48,118 nucleotides of DNA from Rhodospirillaceae bacterium (GTDB lineage: Bacteria; Pseudomonadota; Alphaproteobacteria; JAEULC01): assembly GCA_023266845.1 (NCBI GenBank), contig JAHFPH010000008.1, positions 1 to 48,118 on the forward strand, read 5' to 3'. Positions 23,139 to 32,713 of this stretch are shown in pieces; within the stretch, counting starts at the first letter, position 1; every line of letters begins with the position of its first letter. Made by a program: the position numbers and the translations under genes. The notes under the pieces were generated by a model that made no database searches, was not told where the DNA came from, and saw only the letters and a list, made by a program, of their open reading frames with translations.

Positions 23139-24437
23139 TCAGATCAGCCCGTATTTGAGCAGGAACAGCGCGGCGATGGCGATCACCGCGGGATGCAGCT
23201 CCTTGAACCGCCCGGCCAGCAGCTTGCACAGCGCGTAGACCACGAAGCCGAAGGCGATGCCGTGGGCGATCGAGAAGGTCAGCGGCATGGCCAGCGCGCA
23301 GACCACCGCCGGGGCGTATTCCGTCACGTCCTCCCAGTCCAGCTCGGTAAGGCCGCGCGCCATCAGGCAGGCCACGAACAGCAGGGCCGGGGCCGTGGCA
23401 TAGGCCGGGATGCTGCTGGCCAAGGGCGAGAAGAACAGCGCCGCCAGGAACAGCACCGCCACCACCACGGCGGTCAGGCCCGTGCGTCCGCCGGCCTTCA
23501 CGCCCGCCGCGCTTTCGATATAGCTGGTGACGGTCGAGGTGCCCAGCACCGCGCCCATCATGGCCGAGCCGCTGTCGGCGATCAGCACCTTTTTCAGGCG
23601 CGGGATCGTGCCGTCGGGTTGCAGCATTCCAGCGCGATAAGCCACGCCGATCAGCGTTCCCGCGTTGTCGAAGAAATCGACGAACAGGAACGCGAACACG
23701 ATGGCGAACAAGCCCAGGTTGAGCGCGCCTTTGAGATCCATCTGCCCGAAAGTCGGTGCCAGGCTGGGCGGCGCGCTGGCGATGCCGTTGAATTTCGACA
23801 CGCCCGACACAATGCCGATCGCCGCCACCAGCAGAATCGAGATGATGATGCCGCCGGTCACCTTGCGCGCGTCCAGCGCGATCATCAAAAGGAACCCGAA
23901 AATCGCCAGCAGCACCTCGGGCTTGGTGACGTCGCCCAGCGTCACCAGGGTTTCGGGATGCTTCACGACGATGCCCGCCTCTTCCATGGCGATGATGCCG
24001 AGGAACAGCCCGATGCCGGCCGAGATCGCCATTTTCAGCGATTTGGGAATCGCGTTGATGATGTATTCGCGCACCGGCGTGACGGAGAGGATGAAGAACA
24101 GGATGCCCGACAGGAACACCGCGCCCAGCGCCACCTGCCAGGACTGCTTCATGCCCAGCACCACGCTGAAGGTGAAATAGGCGTTGAGGCCCATGCCCGG
24201 CGCCAGCGCCAGCGGGTAGTTGGCGTAAAGCCCCATCGCCAGCGTGCCGATGGCGGAGCCCAGGCACGTCGCCACGAACACGGCACCGTAATCCATGCCC
24301 GCCGCCTTCAGGATCGACGGGTTGACGAAGATGATATAGGCCATGGTCAGGAACGTCGTGACGCCGGCCAGGATTTCCGTGCGCACCGATGTGCGGTTCT
24401 CGTCCAGCCGGAAAAACTTGTTCAGCATGTCGGTCAT
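23139..24437 (-). CDS. NCS2 family permease (guanine/hypoxanthine/adenine type)
   Basis: MTDMLNKFFRLDENRTSVRTEILAGVTTFLTMAYIIFVNPSILKAAGMDYGAVFVATCLGSAIGTLAMGLYANYPLALAPGMGLNAYFTFSVV; ATG at 24437. Confidence 0.95.
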   Translation of the reverse strand: MTDMLNKFFRLDENRTSVRTEILAGVTTFLTMAYIIFVNPSILKAAGMDYGAVFVATCLGSAIGTLAMGLYANYPLALAPGMGLNAYFTFSVVLGMKQSWQVALGAVFLSGILFFILSVTPVREYIINAIPKSLKMAISAGIGLFLGIIAMEEAGIVVKHPETLVTLGDVTKPEVLLAIFGFLLMIALDARKVTGGIIISILLVAAIGIVSGVSKFNGIASAPPSLAPTFGQMDLKGALNLGLFAIVFAFLFVDFFDNAGTLIGVAYRAGMLQPDGTIPRLKKVLIADSGSAMMGAVLGTSTVTSYIESAAGVKAGGRTGLTAVVVAVLFLAALFFSPLASSIPAYATAPALLFVACLMARGLTELDWEDVTEYAPAVVCALAMPLTFSIAHGIAFGFVVYALCKLLAGRFKELHPAVIAIAALFLLKYGLI

Positions 24438-24563
24438 TGCGGCAGCCCCCCGATTTGGCGGGGATGCGGCGCCTTGAAAGCGTCGCGGAACCCCACCCCC
24501 CGGATTCCCTGTAGCGCGTCTGCTTGTGGATTGGCTAGTCGCCTGCAACCCTTGCTTCTATTT

Positions 24564-24643
24564 CGTCCTCGCCCTTCGACAGGCTCGGGGTGAGGACGAT
24601 AGAGAAAGTTCCTCATTCCTAGGCTTGTCGAAGGATGAGGAAC
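24564..24643. repeat. bipartite REP-like element (two hairpins, CTTCGACAGGCTC core)
   Basis: CGTCCTC...GAGGACG (24564-24598) and GTTCCTCAT...ATGAGGAAC (24608-24643) enclosing inverted copies of the core. Confidence 0.85.
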
Positions 24644-24700
24644 TGGTCGATGCAATGACGTTGGCCGATCCGCCCGTTCCCCGCTAGACTCCGCGCCGCA

Positions 24701-25876
24701 ATGGCCGCCTCACGTCTCGCCGCCCGGCTGTTCGAGCCGGGCCCCGCCGCGTTCGTCCTGCTGTTCGCCGTCGATACCCTGTCGCGCGCCACCCTGGCGG
24801 TGGTGCTGCCGGTGGTGGCGCTGGGCGCATTGGGCAACGCGCGCAACGTCAGCATCGCCTACACCGTCGCGGTCTGCATGGTGCTGGCGGCGAGCCAAGC
24901 CATCCCGGTCGTGGTGCGGCGCTTCGGCGCGCACCGCGTCTTCGTGCTGGCGGCGCTGATGCTGCTGCTGGTGCCGCCATGCCTCGCGTTCGCCAACGGC
25001 GCCAGCGTGCTGGCGGCGATCGCCTTGCGCGGACTTGCCACCGCCGCCGGCGTGACGGCCCTGCAGCTCATGATCATGGCCCATACCGACCGGCGCGACC
25101 TGTCGAAGATCGAGCCGCTGCGGGTGTTTTCGTCGGCCGGCGTGTGGGTGGCGATGCCGCTCGTCGGCATCAAGCTGTACGAGCAGATCGCGCCCTGGGC
25201 CGCCTATGCCGTCACCATCGCTTTTATCGTGCTGCTGCTGGTCCATCTGGCGCTGCTCAAGGCCGAGCGCGGCCCGCCAGCGGGTTTGCCCGCGCGTTTC
25301 GCGCCGCTCAGAAACTTCAGGCGCTACATGGCGCAGCCGCGGCTGCGCCTGGCCTATGTGCTGAACATGGCGCGCGAAAGCTGGTGGGCGCTGTTGATAG
25401 TCTATGTGCCGATCTACATGGTGACCGCCGGCATGGGCGCGGACTGGGGCGGCTATCTGGTCTCGGCTTGCTTTGGCCTGCTGTTCGCTACGCCGCTGTT
25501 CGGGCGGCTGGCGCGGCGCATCGGCATGCGGCCGGTGATCATGGGCGGTTTCATCGTCACCGGAACGGCGGTTCTGCTAGGCGCGCTCGCGACGGAGTGG
25601 CCCGTGGCCTTCGCCGCCTGCATCATCGTCGCGGGGATCGGCGCCATCGCGCTCGATTCCATCAGCATGGTGACGTTCCAGCGCGCGGTGCGCGCGCGCG
25701 AACGGCCCGAGATGACGGTGGTGTTCGTCACCTATCGCGACACCGCCGTTCTGGTCTCGACTGGAATCTACTCCCTGCTGCTCAGCTTCTTCGGCCTGTG
25801 GTCGGTGTTCGCGGCGGCGGGGTTGTGCCTGCTGGCCGCCGCCTGGCTCGCGCGCCATATCCCGCGCGGCATGTGA
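24701..25876 (+). CDS. MFS transporter
   Basis: 391 aa, about 12 hydrophobic segments, e.g. ARESWWALLIVYVPIYMVTAGMGADWGGYLVSACFGLLFATPLFGRLARRIGMRPVIMGGF. Confidence 0.85.
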   Translation: MAASRLAARLFEPGPAAFVLLFAVDTLSRATLAVVLPVVALGALGNARNVSIAYTVAVCMVLAASQAIPVVVRRFGAHRVFVLAALMLLLVPPCLAFANGASVLAAIALRGLATAAGVTALQLMIMAHTDRRDLSKIEPLRVFSSAGVWVAMPLVGIKLYEQIAPWAAYAVTIAFIVLLLVHLALLKAERGPPAGLPARFAPLRNFRRYMAQPRLRLAYVLNMARESWWALLIVYVPIYMVTAGMGADWGGYLVSACFGLLFATPLFGRLARRIGMRPVIMGGFIVTGTAVLLGALATEWPVAFAACIIVAGIGAIALDSISMVTFQRAVRARERPEMTVVFVTYRDTAVLVSTGIYSLLLSFFGLWSVFAAAGLCLLAAAWLARHIPRGM

Positions 25877-26397
25877 TGACGCTTTCCATCCTCGTTCTCA
25901 CGCTGGTGACCGTACAGCGGCTTTGCGAGCTTCTATACGCGCGTGTCAATGCGTTGAGGCTCGTCGCCATGGGGGCGGTCGAGGCGGGCGCGGCGCATTA
26001 TCCGTTCCTGATCGGTGTGCATTTCTTCTGGATCTTCGGGCTGTGGTGGTTCGGCCGCGATCAACCCGTCTCGCCGGCCTGGCTTGCGGTCTATCTGTTG
26101 CTGCAGATCGGCCGCGCCTGGGTGCTGTGGACGTTGGGCAGGCGCTGGACCACGCGCATCTATGTGCTGCCGGGCGCGAGGCTGGTGCGCGCCGGTCCGT
26201 ACCGCTTCATCGATCATCCGAACTACGCGGTGTTGGCGGGCGAGATCGCGGTGCTGCCGCTGGTGTTCGGGCTTTGGGCTTACGCGGCGGTTTTTACGGC
26301 GCTCAACGCGGCGGCGTTGTTCGTGCGCATCAGGTCTGAAAACGCGGCCCTTGCGGGGCTACGCTTGGTAGGCACTGGCCATATCAAGCCCTTGTAG
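25876..26397 (+). CDS. isoprenylcysteine carboxyl methyltransferase (ICMT) family protein
   Basis: MTLSILVLTLVTVQRLCELLYARVNALRLVAMGAVEAGAAHYPFLIGVHFFWI...GPYRFIDHPNYAVLAGEIAVLPLVFGLW...RIRSENAAL; starts within the MFS stop (ATGTGATGAC). Confidence 0.88.
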   Translation: MTLSILVLTLVTVQRLCELLYARVNALRLVAMGAVEAGAAHYPFLIGVHFFWIFGLWWFGRDQPVSPAWLAVYLLLQIGRAWVLWTLGRRWTTRIYVLPGARLVRAGPYRFIDHPNYAVLAGEIAVLPLVFGLWAYAAVFTALNAAALFVRIRSENAALAGLRLVGTGHIKPL

Positions 26398-26426
26398 TCT
26401 CTTCGATATCTGGTGGAGATTAGCGA

Positions 26427-26456
26427 TTGCCGGGCGAGATATTGTGCGGGTATCAT
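26427..26456 (+). promoter_or_regulatory. candidate sigma70 promoter for rpiB-glyA
   Basis: TTGCCG (26427-26432), 18-bp spacer, TATCAT (26451-26456). Confidence 0.3.
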
Positions 26457-26490
26457 GCCGGTACTGCCGCCCAAGGGACTATGCCTAGAA

Positions 26491-26925
26491 ATGACCGCCG
26501 AGACCATCGCCATCGCTTCCGATCATGCCGGCCTGCCGTTGAAACAGGCGCTGAAAAGCGAACTGGAGCGGTCGGGCCTCGGCGTGCTGGATCTGGGCAC
26601 CGACGCCGCAGACTCGGTGGATTATCCCGATTTCGCCGACAAGCTGGCCGCCGTCCTGAAGGCAGGCAAGGCCAAGCGCGGCGTTTTGGTCTGCGGCACG
26701 GGCATCGGCATTTCGATGGCCGCCAACCGCCATCGCCATGTGCGCGCGGCTTTGTGCCACGACGCCACCTCGGCGCGGCTGGCGCGCCAGCACAACGACG
26801 CCAACGTGCTGGCCCTGGGCGCGCGGCTGATCGGCGAGGAGACGGCCAAGGAATGCCTGCGCGTGTTTCTCAATACCGCCTATGAAGGCGGGCGCCATGT
26901 CCGCCGCGTCGCCAAGATGAGCTGA
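26491..26925 (+). CDS. rpiB: ribose 5-phosphate isomerase B
   Basis: IAIASDHAGLPLKQALKSELERSGLGVLDLGTDAADSVDYPDFADKLA...GVLVCGTGIGISMAANRHRHVRAALCHDATSARLARQHNDANVLALGARLIG. Confidence 0.96.
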   Translation: MTAETIAIASDHAGLPLKQALKSELERSGLGVLDLGTDAADSVDYPDFADKLAAVLKAGKAKRGVLVCGTGIGISMAANRHRHVRAALCHDATSARLARQHNDANVLALGARLIGEETAKECLRVFLNTAYEGGRHVRRVAKMS

Positions 26926-26943
26926 GCGGAGAACGGTTTTCCC

Positions 26944-28242
26944 ATGACCGCCAAAATGGCCCACCGCGCCGGCGCCGATCCTTTCTTCGCCCGCGCGCTC
27001 GGCGACGCCGATCCGGCGATCCAGGCCACGATCGGCCGCGAGTTGAAGCGCCAGCAGGACGGGATCGAGCTGATCGCGTCGGAAAACATCGTCTCGCGCG
27101 CCGTGCTGGAAGCGCAGGGCTCGGTGCTGACCAACAAATACGCCGAGGGCCTGCCGGGCAAGCGCTATTACGGCGGCTGCGAGTTCGTGGACGAGACCGA
27201 GCGGCTGGCGATCGAGCGCGCCCGCAAGCTGTTCGACTGCGTCTTCGCCAACGTGCAGCCGCATTCCGGCGCGCAGGCGAACGAGGCGGTATATTTGGCG
27301 CTGCTCAGTCCCGGCGACACGATCATGGGATTGTCGCTGGCCGCGGGCGGGCATCTGACGCACGGCGCGCCGCCCAACATCTCGGGCAAGTGGTTCAAGG
27401 CGGTGCAGTACGGCGTGCGCCGCGACACCCAACAGATCGACTACGACGAGCTGGAAGCGACCGCCCGGCAGGTGAAGCCGAAGCTGATCATCGCCGGCGG
27501 CTCGGCCTATCCGCGGCTGCTCGACTTCCCGCGCTTCCGCAAAATCGCCGACGCGGCCGGCGCCTATCTGATGGTCGACATGGCGCATTTTGCCGGGCTT
27601 GTTGCGGGCGGGGCGCATCCAAGCCCGTTGCCGCACGCCCATGTCGTGACCACCACCACGCACAAGACCCTGCGGGGCCCGCGCGGCGGCATGATCCTGA
27701 GCGTCGACGCCGAGCTCGGCAAGAAGATCAACTCGGCCGTGTTTCCCGGCCTGCAGGGCGGCCCGCTGATGCACGTGATCGCCGCCAAGGCGGTGGCGTT
27801 CGGCGAGGCGCTCGAGCCCGCGTTCCGCGCCTATGCCAAGCAGGTGGTCGACAACGCCAAGGCGCTGGCCGCCACCCTGCAAGCGCGCGGCTTCGACATC
27901 GTGGCCGGCGGCACCGACACGCATCTGATGCTGGTCGATCTGCGCTCGAAGAAGCTGACGGGCAAGGCCGCCGAGGAGACGCTCGGCCGCGCGCATCTGA
28001 CCTGCAACAAGAACGGCGTGCCGTTCGATCCGGAAAAACCGACGATCACCTCGGGCATCAGACTGGGCACGCCCGCGGGCACCACGCGGGGCCTGGGTGT
28101 CGGCGAATTCCGCCGGGTGGGCGAGCTGATCGCCGACGTGCTGGACGCCGAGGCGCGGAGCAACGGCGACAATTCGGCGGCCGAAGCCAAGGCGCGCGAG
28201 GCGGTATTCGATCTGTGCCGCCGCTTTCCGATCTACGGATAG
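26944..28242 (+). CDS. glyA: serine hydroxymethyltransferase
   Basis: [51 protein letters not shown]...[19 protein letters not shown]. Confidence 0.98.
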   Translation: MTAKMAHRAGADPFFARALGDADPAIQATIGRELKRQQDGIELIASENIVSRAVLEAQGSVLTNKYAEGLPGKRYYGGCEFVDETERLAIERARKLFDCVFANVQPHSGAQANEAVYLALLSPGDTIMGLSLAAGGHLTHGAPPNISGKWFKAVQYGVRRDTQQIDYDELEATARQVKPKLIIAGGSAYPRLLDFPRFRKIADAAGAYLMVDMAHFAGLVAGGAHPSPLPHAHVVTTTTHKTLRGPRGGMILSVDAELGKKINSAVFPGLQGGPLMHVIAAKAVAFGEALEPAFRAYAKQVVDNAKALAATLQARGFDIVAGGTDTHLMLVDLRSKKLTGKAAEETLGRAHLTCNKNGVPFDPEKPTITSGIRLGTPAGTTRGLGVGEFRRVGELIADVLDAEARSNGDNSAAEAKAREAVFDLCRRFPIYG

Positions 28243-28278
28243 CGGAAGCGGCGAAGAAGGAATGAGGGGGAACGGGGG

Positions 28279-28737
28279 ATGCGCTGTCCATTTTGCGGCC
28301 ATGACGACACCCAGGTGAAGGATTCGCGGCCGACCGAGGACAACTCGGCGATCCGGCGGCGAAGGTTCTGTCCGAACTGCGGTGCGCGCTTCACCACGTT
28401 CGAGCGCATCCAGTTGCGCGAGTTGACGGTGGTGAAGAAGAACGGCCAGCGCGAACCGTTCGACCGCGACAAGCTGGCGCGCTCGATGGCCACGGCGCTG
28501 CGCAAGCGCCCGGTCGAGGCCGAGCGCACCGAGCGCGTGATCAACGGTATCGTCCGGCGCCTGGAAAGCTCGGGCGAAAGCGAAATTCCCGCCAGCGCGA
28601 TCGGCGAGCTGGTGATGGAGGCGCTGGCGAACCTCGATCCGGTCGCCTATGTGCGCTTCGCGTCGGTCTACCGCAATTTCCGCGAGGCCAAGGACTTCGA
28701 GGATTTCGTCGAGAAGCTCGGCGACACTAAAGAATAA
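28279..28737 (+). CDS. nrdR: transcriptional repressor NrdR
   Basis: [66 protein letters not shown]. Confidence 0.97.
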   Translation: MRCPFCGHDDTQVKDSRPTEDNSAIRRRRFCPNCGARFTTFERIQLRELTVVKKNGQREPFDRDKLARSMATALRKRPVEAERTERVINGIVRRLESSGESEIPASAIGELVMEALANLDPVAYVRFASVYRNFREAKDFEDFVEKLGDTKE

Positions 28738-28749
28738 AGCGGCTTGAAG

Positions 28750-28811
28750 CCACCAAGATACCAAGGCACCAAGCAAAGCCCCTTAATCTTGGTGTCTTTG
28801 TGCCTTGGTGG
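28750..28811. repeat. imperfect inverted repeat between nrdR and ribD
   Basis: CCACCAAGATACCAAGGCACCAAG ... CTTGGTGTCTTTGTGCCTTGGTGG. Confidence 0.85.
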
Positions 28812-28851
28812 TTAGCCCTTGAGTGGCACGGGACATCGGACGGAGCCGTGC

Positions 28852-29964
28852 TTGAGCGCATTCACTGAACACGACCGCCATTTCATGCAGGGCGCGCTGA
28901 GCCTCGCGCGGCGCGGGCTGGGCCGGGTCTGGCCCAATCCGGCCGTGGGCTGCGTGATCGTGAAAGACGGCGCGGTGGTCGGGCGCGGCTCAACGCAACC
29001 CGGCGGCCGCCCGCATGCCGAGACCGAGGCGCTGAAGCGCGCCGGCGCGAAAGCGCGCGGCGCCACCGTCTATGCGACGCTCGAACCGTGCTCGCATCAC
29101 GGTCAAACGCCGCCCTGCGCCGACGCGCTCGCCGCGGCCAAGGTCGCGCGCGTGGTCGCCGCGATCGAAGACCCCGATCCGCGCGTGAAGGGAAACGGCT
29201 TCGCGGCGCTGAAGCGCGCCGGCATCGCCGTCGAAACCGGCCTGTGCGCTGAGGAGGCGCGCGCGGTCAACCAGGGGTTCTTCACGCGCATCCTGCACAA
29301 GCGGCCGATGGCGACGCTGAAGCTTGCGACCTCTCTCGATGGGCGCATCGCCACGCGCCTAGGCGAAAGCAAATGGATCACATCCGAGCAGGCGCGCGCG
29401 CGGGCGCATCTGCTGCGCGCCACGCATGACGCCGTCATGATCGGCATCGGCACGGCGCTCAAGGACGATCCCGAGCTCACCTGCCGCCTACCGGGCATGG
29501 AAGCGTTTAAGCCCGTGCGCGTCGTGTCGGACAGCGACGCCAAGCTGCCGCTTGCCTCCAAGCTGGTCCGCTCGGCGCGCGCGCATCCCGTTTGGATCAT
29601 CGCGCGCCAGGGCGCCGACGACGCGCGGGTCGCGGCGCTGAAAGCGGCCGGCGTGGACGTGCTGCGCGTGCTGGCCGGCCCCGACAACCGCCCGGACCCA
29701 GCCGAGGCGCTCCAGGCGCTGGGCGCCGAGGGCCTGACCCGCGTTCTGGTCGAAGGCGGCGGGCGGCTTGCCGCGTCGCTGCTGAAGGCGGGTCTGATCG
29801 ACCGCCTGGTCTGGTTCCGCGCGCCGATCGTTCTGGGCGGCGACGGCGTGCCGGCGCTGGAGGGGCTCGACGTCAGCAAATTGGCCGATGCATTCGGCTT
29901 CACGCGCCGATCGGCCTCCGCCCTCGGCCCCGATCTCATGGAAAGCTACGTCCGGGCGCGCTAG
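28852..29964 (+). CDS. ribD: bifunctional riboflavin deaminase/reductase RibD
   Basis: HFMQGALSLARRGLGRVWPNPAVGCVIVKDGAVVGRG...GGRPHAETEALKRAG...YATLEPCSHHGQTPPCADAL; exact start uncertain (TTG 28819 or TTG 28852). Confidence 0.95.
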   Translation: MSAFTEHDRHFMQGALSLARRGLGRVWPNPAVGCVIVKDGAVVGRGSTQPGGRPHAETEALKRAGAKARGATVYATLEPCSHHGQTPPCADALAAAKVARVVAAIEDPDPRVKGNGFAALKRAGIAVETGLCAEEARAVNQGFFTRILHKRPMATLKLATSLDGRIATRLGESKWITSEQARARAHLLRATHDAVMIGIGTALKDDPELTCRLPGMEAFKPVRVVSDSDAKLPLASKLVRSARAHPVWIIARQGADDARVAALKAAGVDVLRVLAGPDNRPDPAEALQALGAEGLTRVLVEGGGRLAASLLKAGLIDRLVWFRAPIVLGGDGVPALEGLDVSKLADAFGFTRRSASALGPDLMESYVRAR

Positions 29965-29974
29965 TCTGCGGCCC

Positions 29975-30634
29975 ATGTTCACCGGCATCGTCACGCATAT
30001 CGGGCGCGTGCGGCGCGTCGTCCCGGCCTCGCGCGCGGGCGGCGACACGCGCCTGGAAATCGAGGCGGGCTTCGACCTGGCATCGGTTCCGATCGGCGCG
30101 TCGATCGCCTGCGCCGGATGCTGCCTGACGGTGATCGAAAAGGGGCGGGGCTGGTTCGCGGTTCAGGCCTCCGCCGAAACCATGGGCAAGACCACGCTCG
30201 GCGATTGGCAGGCGGGCGCGAAGATCAATCTCGAACGCCCGCTTAAAATCGGCGACGAGCTGGGCGGGCATATCGTCGCGGGTCATGTCGACGGCGTGGG
30301 CCGGCTGGTCTCGCGCCGGGGCGAAGGCGCGTCGATCCGCCTGGTGTTCGCCGCGCCGCGCGCGCTGGGGCGCTTCATCGCGTCGAAAGGCTCGGTTGCA
30401 GTCGACGGCGTGTCGCTGACCGTCAACGAGGTCGCGGACAAGGGCAAGGATACGCTGTTCGGCGTCAACGTCATCCCGCATACGTCGAAAATCACGACCC
30501 TGGGAGCGCTCAGGCCCGGCGGCGGGGCGAATCTGGAAATCGACATGCTCGCGCGCTATGGTGCGCGGCTTGCCGAGGCCACGGGCCGGACGCCGGGCGC
30601 GGGCAGGGGCAAGGCGAAGCGGGGCGGGCGATGA
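29975..30634 (+). CDS. ribE: riboflavin synthase alpha chain
   Basis: MFTGIVTHIGRVRRVV...GASIACAGCCLTVIEKG...GDELGGHIVAGHVDGVGRLV. Confidence 0.96.
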   Translation: MFTGIVTHIGRVRRVVPASRAGGDTRLEIEAGFDLASVPIGASIACAGCCLTVIEKGRGWFAVQASAETMGKTTLGDWQAGAKINLERPLKIGDELGGHIVAGHVDGVGRLVSRRGEGASIRLVFAAPRALGRFIASKGSVAVDGVSLTVNEVADKGKDTLFGVNVIPHTSKITTLGALRPGGGANLEIDMLARYGARLAEATGRTPGAGRGKAKRGGR

Positions 30635-31104
30635 CCGAGGAGAAGCCGCATATCATGGTGGTCGAGGCGCGGTTCTACGACGATCTGACCGACGAGCTGG
30701 TCAAGGGCGCCATGGCCGTCTTGGAAAAGGCCGAGGCGAGCTTCGATCGCGTCGCCGTGCCGGGCGCGCTGGAGATCCCCGGCGCGATCCAGATCGCCCT
30801 CAAGTCGATGGAGGTGCGCGCCACGGCGCGCAAGCGCTATGACGGGTACGTCGCGCTGGGCTGCGTGATCCGCGGCGAAACCTCGCATTACGAGCATGTC
30901 TGCACCGAAAGTATCCGCGGGCTTCAGGACCTGACGCTGCGCCATACCCTGGCGCTGGGCATGGGCATCCTGACCTGCGACAACCGCGAGCAGGCCCGCG
31001 TTCGCGCCGACACCGCCAAGGGCGATTTCGGCGGCCGCGCCGCGCGCGCCTGCCTGCGCATGCTCGACGTGAAGCGCCACTACCGCCTCTGGCCGCGCCA
31101 GTGA
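30631..31104 (+). CDS. ribH: 6,7-dimethyl-8-ribityllumazine synthase
   Basis: IMVVEARFYDDLTDELVKGAMAVLEKAEASFDRVAVPGALEIPGAIQIALKS...DGYVALGCVIRGETSHYEHV. Confidence 0.95.
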   Translation: MTEEKPHIMVVEARFYDDLTDELVKGAMAVLEKAEASFDRVAVPGALEIPGAIQIALKSMEVRATARKRYDGYVALGCVIRGETSHYEHVCTESIRGLQDLTLRHTLALGMGILTCDNREQARVRADTAKGDFGGRAARACLRMLDVKRHYRLWPRQ

Positions 31105-31622
31105 CCTCGGCCGCGAAGAAGAAATCGGCCAAGAACGCGCCCGCTGGAAAACGGTCCTCCGCGCGGCTCGCCGCCGTGCAGGCGCTGTATCAGCTCGATA
31201 TCAACGGCGGCAAGCCGGCCGAGGTGATCGACGAGTTCGTGCAACACCGGCTGGGGCGCGAGATCGACGGCGACCAGTACGGCGGCGTGGACGAGGCGTT
31301 GTTCCGCGCGCTGGTCGCGGGCGCCGCCACGCGGCGCGACGAGCTGGACAACATCGTCGCCGCCGTGCTGCCGGATAGCTGGCCGCTGGATCGCCTGGAA
31401 TCCATCCTGCGCCAGATCCTGCGTTGCGGCGTGTACGAGCTGGCCGAGCAGCCGACGATTCCCGCGCCGGTGGTCATCAGCGAGTATGTCGGCGTGGCCG
31501 ACGCCTTTTATGGCGGCAAGGAGCCGGGCATGGTGAACGCCGTGCTCGACCGCCTGGCGCGCGATCTCCGCCCGGGCGAGGCGCCCAATGCCAAGCGCCA
31601 AAGCGCCAAGCCGCCGGCGTAA
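31101..31622 (+). CDS. nusB: transcription antitermination factor NusB
   Basis: ARLAAVQALYQLDINGGKPAEVIDEFVQHR...RLESILRQILRCGVYELAEQPTIPAPVVISEYVGVADAFYGGKEPGMVNAVLDRLAR; GTG start overlapping the ribH stop. Confidence 0.95.
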   Translation: MTSAAKKKSAKNAPAGKRSSARLAAVQALYQLDINGGKPAEVIDEFVQHRLGREIDGDQYGGVDEALFRALVAGAATRRDELDNIVAAVLPDSWPLDRLESILRQILRCGVYELAEQPTIPAPVVISEYVGVADAFYGGKEPGMVNAVLDRLARDLRPGEAPNAKRQSAKPPA

Positions 31623-32613
31623 GACGCCCCGCCGCCGGGGCCTCGGCGAATTCGGCCGCATCGAGCGGTATTTCGCGCCGCTATCGGCGTCGTTTCCGGG
31701 CGCCCGGCATCTGACCGACGATTGCGCGACCTTCGCGCCGCCGCCGGGCGGCGTGCTGGTGGCCAAGACCGACACCATCGTCGCGGGCGTGCACACGATC
31801 GGCGACGAGCCGCCCGATCTCGTCGCCCGCAAAGCGCTGCGCGCGAACCTGTCCGACCTTGCGGCCAAGGGCGCGCAGCCCTTCGCCTATCTGCTGTCGC
31901 TCACCACGCCGCGCGATACGACCGACGCGTGGATCAAGCGCTTCGCCGACGGCCTTAGGCGCGACCAGCGCGAGTTCGGTCTGGCGTTGATCGGCGGCGA
32001 CAGCGTAACCGCGCCGAGCCCGGCCAGCGTCACGATCACGGCACTGGGCCATGCGCCGCGCGCTTCGGTGCCGCGGCGGGACGCCGCGCGGGAGGGCGAC
32101 GACATCTATGTCACCGGCACGATCGGCGACGCGGCGCTCGGCCTGCTGGCGCTGCGCGGCTGGCTGCGCGGCCTGAAGACGCGCGCCAGCGCTCATCTGG
32201 CGAACCGCTATCGCCTGCCGCGCCCGCGCGTCGCGGCGGGCCGGGCGCTGGCGCATCTCGCGCACGCCATGATGGACGTGTCGGACGGGCTGGCGGGCGA
32301 TCTTGGCCATATCTGCAAATGGTCGCGCCTCGGCGCGGTGATCGAGTGGCCGCTGGTGCCGCTGTCGCCGGCGGCGCGGGCCGCGCTCGCGCTGCGCCCG
32401 GCATTGCGCACGACCGTACTTGCCGGGGGCGACGATTACGAGCTGCTGTTCACGGCGTCGCGCTGGTCCGCCCCGCTGATCGCGACCGCCGGGCGCCGCT
32501 CAGGCGTGCGGGTGACGCGCATCGGCCGAATGGTCAAGGGGCGCGGGGTTAGCGTGATCGACGCGGCCGGGCGCGACATCACCCCGGCGCGCGGGGGGTA
32601 CGAACACCGCTAG
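31588..32613 (+). CDS. thiL: thiamine-phosphate kinase
   Basis: GEFGRIERYFAPL...LTDDCATFAPPPGGVLVAKTDTIVAGVH...MDVSDGLAGDLGHICKWSRLGAVIEWPLVPLS...LAGGDDYELLFTA. Confidence 0.95.
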   Translation: MPSAKAPSRRRKTPRRRGLGEFGRIERYFAPLSASFPGARHLTDDCATFAPPPGGVLVAKTDTIVAGVHTIGDEPPDLVARKALRANLSDLAAKGAQPFAYLLSLTTPRDTTDAWIKRFADGLRRDQREFGLALIGGDSVTAPSPASVTITALGHAPRASVPRRDAAREGDDIYVTGTIGDAALGLLALRGWLRGLKTRASAHLANRYRLPRPRVAAGRALAHLAHAMMDVSDGLAGDLGHICKWSRLGAVIEWPLVPLSPAARAALALRPALRTTVLAGGDDYELLFTASRWSAPLIATAGRRSGVRVTRIGRMVKGRGVSVIDAAGRDITPARGGYEHR

Positions 32614-32629
32614 GCGGTCTCCGGCGCCG

Positions 32630-32713
32630 ATGTCGCGCACGGGCCGCATAACTGCCGGGCGCGGGGCGGGGGTGATCGAAACGGCGGGACGTGATATCAG
32701 GCCGTCCCATGCG
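32630..32713 (+). pseudogene. diverged second copy of the thiL 3' end (about 20 codons)
   Basis: TGRITAGRGAGVIETAGRDI (32639-32698) aligns without gaps to ThiL IGRMVKGRGVSVIDAAGRDI (32521-32580); about 40/60 nt and 12/20 aa identical by manual count. Confidence 0.7.

Noticed and set aside
24438-24560. Possible purine riboswitch upstream of the NCS2 permease
   Set aside because: Read on the minus strand I could not find the conserved purine-aptamer loops or pairing; no support.
23193-24593. 466-aa plus-strand ORF opposite the NCS2 permease
   Set aside because: Antisense frame; the minus-strand permease has clear family motifs.
26485-28776. 763-aa minus-strand ORF opposite rpiB-glyA-nrdR
   Set aside because: Spans three well-supported plus-strand genes; composition typical of antisense GC-rich sequence.
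28738-28851. Possible FMN riboswitch upstream of ribD
   Set aside because: No recognisable FMN aptamer segments; the gap is filled by a simple imperfect palindrome.
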